A stretch of DNA of 64,000 nt from Pseudomonas fluorescens. Lineage in GTDB: Bacteria; Pseudomonadota; Gammaproteobacteria; Pseudomonadales; Pseudomonadaceae. Position 1 is the first letter of the stretch, and each line of letters starts with the position of its first letter. This document shows positions 18,723 to 27,718 of the stretch, in pieces. A model generated the notes under the pieces. The model saw only the letters and a program-made list of their open reading frames with translations. It was not told the origin of the DNA and ran no database searches. A program made the position numbers and the translations under genes. The stretch lies in assembly GCF_902498195.1 (NCBI RefSeq), contig NZ_CABVIY010000005.1, positions 310,001 to 374,000 of the forward strand, in the 5' to 3' direction.

Positions 18723-19505
18723 TCATTGCGTGACTTCAAGCATCGCCGGATCAGTCAACGGCAACATCCAGCGCGCCTGGTCGGCTTTGAGCCCGCCGCG
18801 TCGCGAACGATCCAGCACCCAGCCACGCGCCTCGATTTGCCTGCCTTTGAGCTTTTCAAGTGCGGACGCATCGAAACGGGCCAGGACATTGGGTGCAACG
18901 CGCAATACAACCGAATCCTGCAACTCGATCCAAACACCGCCACGATTGCGCTGAACCTTGCTCACACGGCCGCTGAGCACCGCGAAACCGGCTGCGCTGA
19001 TCTGATCCGCTTTCAGTACAGGCGACTGACGCCACACGCCAAGCCCGGCCTGGCGGGCACTGCGCTCCGCGGCCTGCTGGCAGCCGACCAAATCGACATT
19101 CGGCGGCACCGCCACCAGAAAACCGAGGCCTTCGGCGAGCATTTGCGCTTCGAGATTGGCACCATCGGCGCCATAGACATGGGCCAAAGTCCTGCCGTAG
19201 CGGTCCTGGCGCTCTTTACCGGGCAGCAAAGCGACCTGCCCATTGCTCGCCGCCACGAGGGCTTCGAGGCGTTTGCGCGCGACCACGGCAAAAGGCTCGT
19301 CGGAGCGGCCTTTCTTGCCCAATTCCGGCGTATTCAGGCCGATCATGCGCACGCTGCGACCATCGCTCAGGCGCAGCGTGTCACCGTCCACCACCCGCTG
19401 CACCCCGACAGGTGTCAGGCCGCCCGGCGCGGGGCAGAAGGCCTGGGCAGCGGAAAGCCAAATCGCAGACACAAAAAAGGCGCCCGCAAGGGACGCCTTT
19501 TTCAT
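18723..19505 (-). CDS. Exported thermonuclease (SNase-like) family protein
   Basis: About 260 aa, with an N-terminal signal peptide (MKKASLAGAFFV... ending near AQA) and a staphylococcal-nuclease fold. RVVDGDTLRL supplies metal-binding Asp residues, RMIGLNTPE the catalytic Arg and Glu, and DRYGRTLAHVY the second Arg. A C-terminal OB-like extension of about 90 residues is of unknown role. It is probably a periplasmic or secreted nuclease; the substrate is not shown by sequence. Start uncertain: ATG at 19505 or 19511, or TTG at 19535, none with a clear Shine-Dalgarno. The start region lies inside a terminator-like hairpin downstream of rpmE (see findings). Confidence 0.82.
   Translation of the reverse strand: MKKASLAGAFFVSAIWLSAAQAFCPAPGGLTPVGVQRVVDGDTLRLSDGRSVRMIGLNTPELGKKGRSDEPFAVVARKRLEALVAASNGQVALLPGKERQDRYGRTLAHVYGADGANLEAQMLAEGLGFLVAVPPNVDLVGCQQAAERSARQAGLGVWRQSPVLKADQISAAGFAVLSGRVSKVQRNRGGVWIELQDSVVLRVAPNVLARFDASALEKLKGRQIEARGWVLDRSRRGGLKADQARWMLPLTDPAMLEVTQ
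19473..19502 (-). terminator. Intrinsic terminator downstream of rpmE, inside the next gene
   Basis: On the minus strand a 10-bp stem (AAAGGCGTCC pairing with GGGCGCCTTT, one G-T pair), loop CTTGC, is followed by a T-run. It begins about 45 bases after the rpmE stop and overlaps the first codons of the SNase-like gene. Confidence 0.75.
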
Positions 19506-19546
19506 CAGCATGGAAAAACCATAACGGCTTCCCAAGTTGATCGGCC

Positions 19547-19765
19547 TTAGGCCTTTTTCGCGCCGAAAGCACCGAAACGGTCTGCGAAGCGCTGAACGCG
19601 GCCGCCAGTGTCCAGAGTCTTTTGCTTACCGGTGTAGAACGGGTGGCACTCGTTGCAAACGTCGATCGCCAGGGCTTTGCCGAAGGTCGAACGGGTTTCG
19701 AACTTGTTGCCGCAGCTGCAGGTAACAGCAACTGCTGGGTATTCTGGATGGATATCAGCTTTCAT
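19547..19765 (-). CDS. rpmE: 50S ribosomal protein L31 (zinc-binding type)
   Basis: Ribosomal protein of 72 aa. Cysteines 16, 18, 37 and 40 (TCSCG and CNECHPFYTG) form the zinc site, so this is the C+ form that zinc-starved bacteria replace with the C- paralog. The start has GAGGAAG seven bases upstream. It is divergent from priA and followed by an intrinsic terminator. Confidence 0.98.
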   Translation of the reverse strand: MKADIHPEYPAVAVTCSCGNKFETRSTFGKALAIDVCNECHPFYTGKQKTLDTGGRVQRFADRFGAFGAKKA

Positions 19766-19835
19766 GGTGTCTTCCTCGGGCTAGCGTGCCGCCACCCAAC
19801 ACTATTGTTGAATACCGCACGTAATTAGGCCGCGG

Positions 19836-19863
19836 ATTCTACCAGACAATGCCAATCACGCAA
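19836..19863 (-). promoter_or_regulatory. Probable rpmE promoter with extended -10
   Basis: On the minus strand TTGCGT (19858-19863), a 16-base spacer and TAGAAT (19836-19841) preceded by TGG, which makes an extended -10. It gives a leader of about 60 bases to the rpmE ATG. Confidence 0.5.
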
Positions 19864-19914
19864 GCTGTCGCTTCTACCGACCGTCTGCTAGGCTCCCGGC
19901 CCTATGCGCTACCT

Positions 19915-20007
19915 CTGCGGGAGCGGGCTTGCTCGCGAAGAGGCCGTAACATTCAACGCTTCAGGTGACTGTCACACCGCTTTCGCGAGCAAGCCCGCTC
20001 CCACAAG
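19915..20007. repeat. REPIN-like palindrome (GTGGGAGCGGGCTTGCTCGCG family)
   Basis: Two inverted arms (GCGGGAGCGGGCTTGCTCGCG and its mirror ending CTCCCACA) flank a spacer of about 37 bases. It ends 47 bases before the priA start. Confidence 0.9.
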
Positions 20008-20054
20008 TTGCGCCCAGCCCTTCTTCTATTGTCTGCTTACCGAGATCTCCCCGC

Positions 20055-22274
20055 GTGCCCGACGCCATTTTGCGCCTCGCCCTGCCTTCGCCCTTGCGCC
20101 GCCTGTTCGACTACCGCGCGCCGGCCGGCGTGCTGCGCGCCCAGTTGCACCCTGGCATGCGTCTGCGGGTGCCGTTCGGCCGGCGGGAGATGATCGGGAT
20201 TCTGGTGGAAGTCACCGACACCAGCGAAGTCCCGGCGGAAAAACTCAAGCCGGCCATCGCCCTGCTCGACGCCACGCCACCGCTGCCGCCCGCGCTGTTC
20301 AAACTGTGCCTGTGGACATCCCAGTATTACCAGCACAGCCTCGGCGACACCTTGAGCTGGGCGCTGCCGGTGTTGTTGCGCCAGGGCGAACTGGCCGAAG
20401 CACGTCAGGAACGTTTCTGGTCTGCCGCGCCCGGCGCCAGCCTCGATGATCCGCGTATCGCCCGCGCCCCGCGCCAGCGTGAAGCCCTGGCGACACTGGC
20501 CCAGCACCCCCACGGCGTGGCCCATCAATTGCTGAGCAAACTGATGCTGAGCAAGGACAGCCTCGACCTGTTGCTGGCCAAGGACCTGGTGCAGGTCGAG
20601 ATTCGCAGGCACGCCCCCGGCGCCCGCCATGAACACTGGCTGGCGCAACCGGAGTTGCCGCTTAATCCGGAGCAACGCGCCGCGTATGAAGCGATTCGCG
20701 CCGGCTTCGACAGTTATCACGCCTTCCTGCTGGCCGGCGTCACCGGCAGTGGCAAGACCGAAGTGTACTTGCAGCTGATCCGCGAAACCCTGGAAGCCGG
20801 CAAACAAGCGCTGGTGCTGATTCCGGAAATCAACCTGGGGCCGCAAACCCTGGCGCGCTTCGAGCAGCGCTTCAATGCGCGGATCGCGCTGATCCACTCG
20901 GCGGTCAATGATCGCGAACGCCTCGACGCCTGGCTCGCCGCCCGCGACGGCGAGGCCGACATCATCATCGGCACCCGCTCGGCGCTGTTCACGCCGATGA
21001 AAAACCCGGGCCTGATCATCATCGATGAAGAGCACGACGGTTCTTATAAACAGCAGGAAGGCCTGCGCTATCACGCCCGGGATCTGGCGCTGGTGCGTGC
21101 GCGGCAGGAGAACATCCCGATTGTGCTCGGTTCGGCCACGCCGTCGCTGGAAAGCCTGCACAATGCCTACACCGGTCGTTATGGCCTTCTGAGGCTGAAT
21201 GAACGTGCCGGTGGCGCCAAGCAACCGCGCTTCCTGCGCCTGGACGTTAAAAGCCGTCCGCTGGACAGCGGCATTTCCGGGCCGATGCAACAGGCCATTG
21301 GCCAGACCCTGGCGGCCGGCCAGCAAGTGCTGGTGTTCCTCAACCGCCGCGGTTTCGCCCCAACCCTGCTGTGCCACGACTGCGGCTGGATGTCCGAATG
21401 CCAGCGCTGCGATGCGCGCATGACCGTGCACCAGCGCTATGGCGAACTGCGCTGTCACCATTGCGGCTATGTCGAGCGGGTGCCGCGCCAGTGCCCGAAG
21501 TGCAATAAAGTCGATTTGCGTCCGGTGGGGGCCGGCACCGAACGGGCCGAAGAACGTTTGGGGATACTGTTCCCGGACTACCCGGTGTTGCGGGTCGATC
21601 GCGACAGCACATCGCGTAAAGACGCGATGAACCAACTGTTCGCGACCATTCAAAAAGGCCAGCCGTGCATTCTGGTGGGCACGCAAATGCTCGCCAAAGG
21701 GCACCACTTCCCACGGGTGACCCTGGTGTCAATTCTCGATGCCGATGGCGGGCTGTTCTCCGGCGACTTCCGCGCCAGCGAACGCATGGCACAACTCATC
21801 GTCCAGGTCGCCGGGCGCGCCGGCCGGGCCGAAGAACCGGGCAAAGTGATTATCCAGACGCACCTGGCCGACCATCCGTTGCTGGTGCAATTGACCGAAC
21901 AGGGCTATTTCGCCTTTGCCGAACAGGCCTTGAGTGAGCGCCGCGCGGCAGGCCTGCCACCGTTCGCGCACCTGGCGCTGCTGCGGGCCGAAGCGCACAA
22001 GCCGGGTCAGGCCGAAGGCTTTCTCGATGAGGCGTGCAACGAAGCCGAGCGCTTGCTGGCCGAACAGAACCTGGCCGGCATTGAACTGCTGGGGCCGGTG
22101 CCCGCGCCGATGGAACGCCGGGCCGGGCGCTATCGGGCGCAGTTGTTGTTGCAGGCAACGGCCCGGGCGCCGTTGCACCGGTTACTGGCGAGCTGGTTGC
22201 TGGTGCTGGAGCAAATGCCTAGCGGGCGGGCGGTGCGTTGGTCTTTGGATGTTGATCCCGTGGATTTGTATTGA
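20055..22274 (+). CDS. priA: Primosomal replication protein N' (PriA helicase)
   Basis: DExH helicase that reloads the replisome at stalled or repaired forks. With the GTG at 20055 it has 739 aa and begins PDAILRLALPSPLRRLFDY, matching the family N-terminus; longer in-frame starts run into the REP element. It has an N-terminal DNA-binding domain, Walker A GVTGSGKTE, Walker B DEEH, and a zinc-binding insert with eight cysteines (CHDCG, CQRC, CHHCG, CPKC). The helicase C-terminal domain includes GTQMLAKGHHFP and QVAGRAGR. It is separated from argS by a REP element. Confidence 0.97.
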   Translation: MPDAILRLALPSPLRRLFDYRAPAGVLRAQLHPGMRLRVPFGRREMIGILVEVTDTSEVPAEKLKPAIALLDATPPLPPALFKLCLWTSQYYQHSLGDTLSWALPVLLRQGELAEARQERFWSAAPGASLDDPRIARAPRQREALATLAQHPHGVAHQLLSKLMLSKDSLDLLLAKDLVQVEIRRHAPGARHEHWLAQPELPLNPEQRAAYEAIRAGFDSYHAFLLAGVTGSGKTEVYLQLIRETLEAGKQALVLIPEINLGPQTLARFEQRFNARIALIHSAVNDRERLDAWLAARDGEADIIIGTRSALFTPMKNPGLIIIDEEHDGSYKQQEGLRYHARDLALVRARQENIPIVLGSATPSLESLHNAYTGRYGLLRLNERAGGAKQPRFLRLDVKSRPLDSGISGPMQQAIGQTLAAGQQVLVFLNRRGFAPTLLCHDCGWMSECQRCDARMTVHQRYGELRCHHCGYVERVPRQCPKCNKVDLRPVGAGTERAEERLGILFPDYPVLRVDRDSTSRKDAMNQLFATIQKGQPCILVGTQMLAKGHHFPRVTLVSILDADGGLFSGDFRASERMAQLIVQVAGRAGRAEEPGKVIIQTHLADHPLLVQLTEQGYFAFAEQALSERRAAGLPPFAHLALLRAEAHKPGQAEGFLDEACNEAERLLAEQNLAGIELLGPVPAPMERRAGRYRAQLLLQATARAPLHRLLASWLLVLEQMPSGRAVRWSLDVDPVDLY

Positions 22275-22284
22275 TTTATAGATC

Positions 22285-22355
22285 GTCTTCGCGAGCAGGC
22301 TCGCTCCCACAAGAGTCCGTATTCCATTGTGGGAGCGAGCCTGCTCGCGAAGAGG
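22285..22355. repeat. REP pair between priA and argS (GAGCGAGCCTGCTCGCG variant)
   Basis: Arms TTCGCGAGCAGGCTCGCTCC and the mirror GGAGCGAGCCTGCTCGCGAA face outwards around a 15-base centre. This is a variant of the main family (GAGCGAGCC in place of GAGCGGGCT). Confidence 0.88.
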
Positions 22356-22484
22356 CCCGATTTGTCACCACATATCCATAACCTGCCCGCTATAGTTGGC
22401 AAGCCCGCCTTCGCAACGGATAATGCCCAGTTTTTCCACCAGCGCATCGAAGCGCCGCCGCGCCTGCGGTTGAAAGAGAAGACC

Positions 22485-24221
22485 ATGAAAGACACCATTC
22501 GCCAGCTGATCCAACAAGCCATCACCCAACTCGTCAACGAAGGTGTGTTGCCTGAAGGCCTGTCGCCGGCGATCCAGGTGGAGAACTCCCGCGACAAGAA
22601 GAATGGCGACTTCGCCAGCAACATCGCCATGATGCTGGCCAAGCCGGCCGGCATGAAGCCGCGCGATTTGGCGGAAAAGATCATCGCCGCGCTGCCTGCT
22701 GACGAGAACGTCTCCAAGGCCGAGATCGCCGGCCCTGGCTTCCTCAATTTCTTCCAGAACACCCAAGCCCTGGCTTCCCGTCTGGACGCCGCGCTGGCCG
22801 ACGCCAACATCGGCGTACGCAAGGCCGGCCCGGTACAACGCACCGTGGTTGACCTGTCGGCGCCGAACCTGGCCAAAGAGATGCACGTCGGCCATTTGCG
22901 CTCGACCATCATCGGCGACGGCGTCGCTCGCGTACTCGAATTCCTCGGCGACGAAGTGATCCGCCAGAACCACGTCGGCGACTGGGGCACCCAGTTCGGC
23001 ATGCTGATGGCGTACCTGCAGGAAAACCCGATCACCAGCGACGAGCTGTCGGACCTGGAAAACTTCTACCGCGCCGCCAAGCAGCGCTTCGACGAATCCG
23101 AAGAGTTCGCCGACCGCGCCCGTGGCCTGGTGGTCAAGCTGCAGGCCGGCGACGCCGATTGCCTGGCGCTGTGGACCAAGTTCAAGGACATCTCGCTGTC
23201 CCACTGCCAGAAGATCTACGAGTTGCTGAACGTCAAGCTGACCATGGCCGACGTGATGGGCGAAAGCGCCTACAACGACGACTTGATCAATGTGGTCAAC
23301 GACCTCAAGGCCGCCGGCATGCTGGTCGAAAGCAACGGCGCCCAGTGCGTGTTCCTCGACGAGTTCAAGAACGCCGACGGCGACCCGCTGCCGGTGATTA
23401 TCGTCAAGGCGGACGGCGGCTACCTCTACGCCACCACAGACCTGGCCGCCGTGCGCTACCGCAGTGGCACGCTCAAGGCCGATCGCGCGCTGTACTTCGT
23501 CGACCAGCGTCAGGCGCTGCACTTCCAGCAAGTCTTCGCCGTGGCGCGCAAGGCTGGTTTCGTGACGCACCCGATGGAAATGGAACACATGGGCTTCGGC
23601 ACCATGAACGGCGCCGATGGCCGCCCGTTCAAGACGCGTGACGGCGGTACCGTGAAGCTGATCGACCTGCTGACCGAAGCCCAGGAACGCGCCTACACCC
23701 TGGTGAAGGACAAGAACCCGGAACTGGCCGAAGCCGACCTGCGCAACATCGCCAAGGTCGTGGGCATCGGCGCGGTGAAATACGCCGACCTGTCCAAGCA
23801 CCGCACCAGCGACTACAGCTTCAACTTCGACCTGATGCTGAATTTCGAAGGCAACACCGCGCCGTACCTGCTGTACGCCTACACCCGCGTGGCCGGGGTG
23901 TTCCGCAAGCTCGGCAAGGACTTCAGCGAAGTCGAGGGCCAGATCGTTCTCGAAGCCGCGCACGAACACGAGCTGGCGGCGAAACTCGCGCAGTTCGGCG
24001 AAGTGCTGAACAACGTGTCCGAAAAAGGCACGCCGCACATCCTCTGCACCTATCTGTACGACGTCGCCGGCCTGTTCTCCAGCTTCTACGAGAACTGCCC
24101 GATCCTCGCCGCCGACACCCCGGAGCAAATGCAGAGCCGCCTGCGCCTCGCCGCGCTGACCGGACGCACTCTCAAGCAAGGCCTGGAGCTCTTGGGCCTG
24201 GAAACTCTGGAGCGCATGTAA
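22485..24221 (+). CDS. argS: Arginyl-tRNA synthetase
   Basis: Class I aminoacyl-tRNA synthetase charging tRNA-Arg; 578 aa from the ATG at 22485. It has the N-terminal Add-1 domain, a HIGH motif in the form HVGH within SAPNLAKEMHVGH, a Rossmann catalytic core, and a C-terminal anticodon-binding DALR domain ending in LELLGLETLERM. As usual for many ArgRS no canonical KMSK is obvious. An in-frame extension upstream to 22329 overlaps the REP element and is not likely to be translated. The next gene begins one base after the stop. Confidence 0.97.
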   Translation: MKDTIRQLIQQAITQLVNEGVLPEGLSPAIQVENSRDKKNGDFASNIAMMLAKPAGMKPRDLAEKIIAALPADENVSKAEIAGPGFLNFFQNTQALASRLDAALADANIGVRKAGPVQRTVVDLSAPNLAKEMHVGHLRSTIIGDGVARVLEFLGDEVIRQNHVGDWGTQFGMLMAYLQENPITSDELSDLENFYRAAKQRFDESEEFADRARGLVVKLQAGDADCLALWTKFKDISLSHCQKIYELLNVKLTMADVMGESAYNDDLINVVNDLKAAGMLVESNGAQCVFLDEFKNADGDPLPVIIVKADGGYLYATTDLAAVRYRSGTLKADRALYFVDQRQALHFQQVFAVARKAGFVTHPMEMEHMGFGTMNGADGRPFKTRDGGTVKLIDLLTEAQERAYTLVKDKNPELAEADLRNIAKVVGIGAVKYADLSKHRTSDYSFNFDLMLNFEGNTAPYLLYAYTRVAGVFRKLGKDFSEVEGQIVLEAAHEHELAAKLAQFGEVLNNVSEKGTPHILCTYLYDVAGLFSSFYENCPILAADTPEQMQSRLRLAALTGRTLKQGLELLGLETLERM

Positions 24222-24222
24222 G

Positions 24223-24933
24223 TTGGCTGCCAAGAAAAAACCTGCACCCAAGCGTGGCGCCAGCCGTTACCAAGCTCCAGCGAAGCAACCGATCCCGGGT
24301 TGGCTGTGGATGGCCATCGGCCTGACGGTCGGTGCCTTCATCGTGTTCCTGATGAAGCTGGAGCCGGGCAAGGGCAGTGACACGGTCAAGCGCGAGAAGG
24401 TGGAGCAGCAACAGAAAGCCACCAAGATCGCGGAGGCCAACAAGACCCCGCCGAGCCCGACGCAACCGGTGAAGCCGAAATACGACTTCTACACCCTGCT
24501 GCCGGAATCGGAAGTCATCGTGCCGCCGGATGCCGTGCCGGAAAAAACCCTGCCGACACCCCAAGTGCCGGCCGTTCCGACCACTCCGGTGACCCCGGCG
24601 GAAGCCGCGAAGATCGACACCGCCCGCGCCCAGGCAGCCCTTGCCGGGATCACCCCACCGCCAGCGCCGCCGGTCACCAAGGCCGCGCCGGTGACCAAGT
24701 TCTTCCTGCAGGCCGGTTCGTTCCGCAAGGAAACGGACGCGGACAAGGTACGGGCGCAGATCATCCTGCTCGGCCAGGCGGTAGCGGTCGAATCCGGCAC
24801 GGTGAAGGACGAAACCTGGTATCGGGTGTTGGTGGGGCCGTTCAGCAATCGTGAACAGCTGACTACTGCGCAGAAACAACTGGCCGGGGCCGGGTTCAGC
24901 AACCTGTTGTTACAACAACGCCAGAGCCGCTGA
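24223..24933 (+). CDS. SPOR-domain inner-membrane protein (FtsN-like)
   Basis: 236 aa. A short basic cytoplasmic tail (AAKKKPAPKRG) is followed by one membrane segment at about residues 24-43 (PGWLWMAIGLTVGAFIVFL), a Pro-rich periplasmic linker, and a C-terminal SPOR domain from about 160 (FFLQAGSFRKETDADKVR...). SPOR domains bind septal glycan strands. The architecture and the place after argS match proteins often annotated FtsN in pseudomonads, so a division role is likely but not proven. It starts with TTG one base after the argS stop and is probably translationally coupled. Confidence 0.85.
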   Translation: MAAKKKPAPKRGASRYQAPAKQPIPGWLWMAIGLTVGAFIVFLMKLEPGKGSDTVKREKVEQQQKATKIAEANKTPPSPTQPVKPKYDFYTLLPESEVIVPPDAVPEKTLPTPQVPAVPTTPVTPAEAAKIDTARAQAALAGITPPPAPPVTKAAPVTKFFLQAGSFRKETDADKVRAQIILLGQAVAVESGTVKDETWYRVLVGPFSNREQLTTAQKQLAGAGFSNLLLQQRQSR

Positions 24934-24970
24934 TTCCCCGCCACACCCGCTCTCACAGGAAACATAAAAC

Positions 24971-25054
24971 CTGTAGGAGCTGCCGCAGGCTGCGATCTTT
25001 TGATCTTGATCTCAAAAACAAAATCAAAAGATCGCCGCCTGCGGCAGCTCCTAC
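24971..25054. repeat. Palindromic repeat, GTAGGAGCTGCCGCAGGCTGCGATC family
   Basis: Arms CTGTAGGAGCTGCCGCAGGC...GATCTTTTGAT and the mirror ATCAAAAGATCGCCGCCTGC...CTCCTACG. The right arm has a small mismatch (GATCGCCGCC for GATCGCAGCC). Related copies are at 52730 and 54864. Confidence 0.88.
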
Positions 25055-25164
25055 GCGCTTCGCACCGCTCGTCCCCTCTCCCGCCCTGCAGTTGAAATCC
25101 TCTCCACCACCCCCATATGTATCGGCATAAGGCATTTTCGCCCCGCTGCGTGGAGACTCTTCCC

Positions 25165-25704
25165 TTGACCACCATCGTTTCAGTTCGCCGCCAAGGCAAA
25201 GTCGTCATGGGCGGCGACGGCCAGGTTTCTCTCGGCAACACCGTGATGAAAGGCAACGCCAAGAAAGTCCGTCGGCTGTACCACGGCGAAGTCCTCGCCG
25301 GTTTTGCCGGTGCCACGGCTGACGCCTTTACCCTTTTCGAGCGTTTCGAGGGGCAGCTGGAGAAACACCAGGGCCACTTGGTGCGCGCCGCCGTCGAACT
25401 CGCCAAGGAATGGCGCACCGACCGCTCCCTGAGCCGCCTCGAAGCCATGCTCGCCGTCGCCAACAAAGACGCTTCCCTGATCATCACCGGCAATGGCGAT
25501 GTGGTCGAGCCTGAAAACGGCCTGATCGCCATGGGCTCCGGTGGCGCCTATGCCCAGGCGGCCGCCAGCGCGCTGCTGAAAAAAACCGACCTGTCGGCCC
25601 GGGAAATCGTCGAGACCGCCCTCGGCATCGCCGGCGACATCTGTGTATTCACCAACCACACCCAGACCATTGAGGAGCAGGACTGCGCCAAAGGCGACGA
25701 GTAA
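25165..25704 (+). CDS. hslV: ATP-dependent protease HslVU, peptidase subunit
   Basis: Threonine peptidase forming the double hexameric core of HslVU (ClpYQ). From the TTG at 25165 the product begins with an initiator Met followed by TTIVSVRRQGKVVMGGDGQ. Removal of Met exposes the catalytic N-terminal Thr; 179 aa in all. Upstream ATG codons would bury this Thr and are rejected. The GSGGAYAQAAASAL segment near the C-terminus is typical. It is followed by hslU after 53 bases. Confidence 0.96.
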   Translation: MTTIVSVRRQGKVVMGGDGQVSLGNTVMKGNAKKVRRLYHGEVLAGFAGATADAFTLFERFEGQLEKHQGHLVRAAVELAKEWRTDRSLSRLEAMLAVANKDASLIITGNGDVVEPENGLIAMGSGGAYAQAAASALLKKTDLSAREIVETALGIAGDICVFTNHTQTIEEQDCAKGDE

Positions 25705-25757
25705 GTCTGTTTCGGCCACGCGCCACGACTTATCTTGATTAAGGTCCGTCAAATATT

Positions 25758-27095
25758 ATGTCCATGACTCCCCGTGAAATCGTCCACGAACTCAACCGCC
25801 ATATCATCGGCCAGGACGATGCCAAGCGCGCCGTCGCCATTGCCCTGCGCAATCGCTGGCGCCGGATGCAGCTGCCTGAAGAGCTGCGCGTTGAAGTCAC
25901 CCCGAAAAACATCCTGATGATCGGCCCGACCGGTGTCGGTAAAACCGAGATCGCCCGTCGCCTGGCCAAACTGGCCAACGCGCCGTTCATCAAGGTCGAA
26001 GCGACCAAGTTCACCGAAGTCGGCTACGTTGGCCGCGACGTCGAATCGATCATTCGTGACCTGGCCGATGCCGCGATCAAGCTGCTGCGCGAACAGGAAA
26101 TCACCAAGGTTCGCCACCGCGCCGAAGACGCCGCCGAAGAGCGCATCCTCGATGCATTGCTGCCACCGGCGCGCATGGGCTTCAGCAACGACGACGCCCC
26201 GACATCCGATTCCAACACCCGCCAGCTGTTCCGCAAGCGCCTGCGTGAAGGTCAGCTGGACGACAAGGAGATCGAAATCGAAGTCGCCGAAATGGCCGGC
26301 GTCGACATCTCCGCGCCGCCGGGCATGGAAGAAATGACCAACCAGTTGCAGAGCCTGTTCGCCAACATGGGCAAGGGCAAGCGCAAGAGCCGCAAGCTCA
26401 AGGTCAAGGAAGCGCTGAAACTTGTGCGCGACGAAGAAGCCAGCCGCCTGGTCAATGATGAAGAGCTCAAGGCCAAGGCGCTGGAAGCGGTCGAACAGCA
26501 CGGCATCGTGTTCATCGACGAAATCGACAAGGTCGCCAAGCGCGGCAACGTCGGCGGTGCCGATGTCTCCCGCGAAGGCGTGCAGCGCGACCTGCTGCCG
26601 CTGATCGAGGGCTGCACCGTTAACACCAAGCTGGGCATGGTCAAGACCGACCACATCCTGTTCATTGCGTCCGGCGCGTTCCACCTGAGCAAGCCCAGCG
26701 ATCTGGTACCGGAGCTGCAAGGTCGCCTGCCGATTCGCGTTGAATTGAAGGCACTGTCGCCGCAAGACTTCGAGCGCATTCTCAGCGAGCCGCACGCCTC
26801 GCTCACCGAGCAATACTGCGCGCTGCTGAAAACCGAAGGCCTGACCATCGAGTTCCAGCCAGACGGCATCAAGCGCATCGCGGAGATCGCCTGGCAGGTC
26901 AACGAGAAAACCGAGAACATCGGTGCCCGTCGCCTGCACACCCTGCTTGAGCGCCTGCTCGAAGAAGTGTCGTTCAGCGCCGGCGACCTGGCCAGCGCAC
27001 ACGATGACAAGGCGATCCAGATTGACGCCGACTACGTCAACAGCCACTTGGGCGAATTGGCGCAGAACGAAGACCTGTCCCGTTATATCCTGTAA
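25758..27095 (+). CDS. hslU: ATP-dependent protease HslVU, ATPase subunit
   Basis: AAA+ unfoldase that feeds HslV; 445 aa. It has Walker A GPTGVGKTE (near residue 56), the pore-loop motif GYVGRD, an intermediate (I) domain at about 110-240, Walker B IVFIDEIDKVA, and a C-terminus SRYIL that inserts between HslV subunits. The order hslV-hslU is conserved and heat-shock control is usual for the family; I did not identify a sigma-32 site. Confidence 0.97.
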   Translation: MSMTPREIVHELNRHIIGQDDAKRAVAIALRNRWRRMQLPEELRVEVTPKNILMIGPTGVGKTEIARRLAKLANAPFIKVEATKFTEVGYVGRDVESIIRDLADAAIKLLREQEITKVRHRAEDAAEERILDALLPPARMGFSNDDAPTSDSNTRQLFRKRLREGQLDDKEIEIEVAEMAGVDISAPPGMEEMTNQLQSLFANMGKGKRKSRKLKVKEALKLVRDEEASRLVNDEELKAKALEAVEQHGIVFIDEIDKVAKRGNVGGADVSREGVQRDLLPLIEGCTVNTKLGMVKTDHILFIASGAFHLSKPSDLVPELQGRLPIRVELKALSPQDFERILSEPHASLTEQYCALLKTEGLTIEFQPDGIKRIAEIAWQVNEKTENIGARRLHTLLERLLEEVSFSAGDLASAHDDKAIQIDADYVNSHLGELAQNEDLSRYIL

Positions 27096-27120
27096 GCCAT
27101 ACTTACGGTAATCGCGGACC

Positions 27121-27212
27121 CTGTGGGAGCGGGCTTGCTCGCGAAAGCGAAGTCTCAGTCGACATCAACGTAGACTGACACACCGCTTTCGCGAGCAAGC
27201 CCGCTCCCACAT
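27121..27212. repeat. REPIN-like palindrome (GTGGGAGCGGGCTTGCTCGCG family)
   Basis: Facing arms at 27122-27144 and 27186-27210 with AAAGC extensions surround a central spacer, between hslU and the DUF971 gene. Confidence 0.9.
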
Positions 27213-27236
27213 TGGGTCCCGCACAAATACGGACAT

Positions 27237-27620
27237 ATGGCCATGACCCAACTTCCCACCGACATCAAACTGCACAAAGCCTCGAAAACCCTGTCGCTCA
27301 AGTACGCGTCAGGTGAGGAATACACCCTGCCCGCCGAGTTCCTGCGCGTGCATTCTCCTTCCGCCGAGGTCCAGGGCCACGGCAAACCTATCCTGCAATT
27401 TGGCAAGATCAACGTAGGGCTGACCAAGGTAGAACCGGCCGGTCAGTACGCACTGAAATTGACCTTCGACGACGGCCACGACAGCGGCCTGTTCACCTGG
27501 GAATACCTCTACGAGCTGGGGCGACGTCATGACGCACTCTGGGAGGATTATCTGGCCGAGCTCAAAGCCGCCGGAAAAACCCGCGACCCGAACGAATCCA
27601 TCGTCAAGCTGATGCTCTAG
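27237..27620 (+). CDS. DUF971 / gamma-butyrobetaine hydroxylase-like N-terminal domain protein
   Basis: Small protein of 127 aa made almost wholly of one DUF971 domain (KTLSLKYASGEEYTLPAEFLRVHSPSAEVQG ... FDDGHDSGLFTWEYLYELG, quoted in parts). This fold is found as the N-terminal domain of gamma-butyrobetaine hydroxylases and in proteins linked to iron-sulfur metabolism. The stand-alone bacterial form has no settled function. It is conserved downstream of hslVU in pseudomonads. There is a second in-frame ATG six bases downstream. Confidence 0.85.
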   Translation: MAMTQLPTDIKLHKASKTLSLKYASGEEYTLPAEFLRVHSPSAEVQGHGKPILQFGKINVGLTKVEPAGQYALKLTFDDGHDSGLFTWEYLYELGRRHDALWEDYLAELKAAGKTRDPNESIVKLML

Positions 27621-27718
27621 CCTGAGCCTCTTGCTCATTAGAAGGCATTTTCTAATTTCATCTGTTTGAATGCTCCGCTCCAAGGCAAGCGATTGGCCTG
27701 CTTGCGAAAAAAATTAAA

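Noticed and set aside
22329..22484. Longer argS start inside the REP element
   Set aside because: The extra 52 residues derive from the repeat and are absent from the family; the ATG at 22485 gives a normal ArgRS N-terminus.
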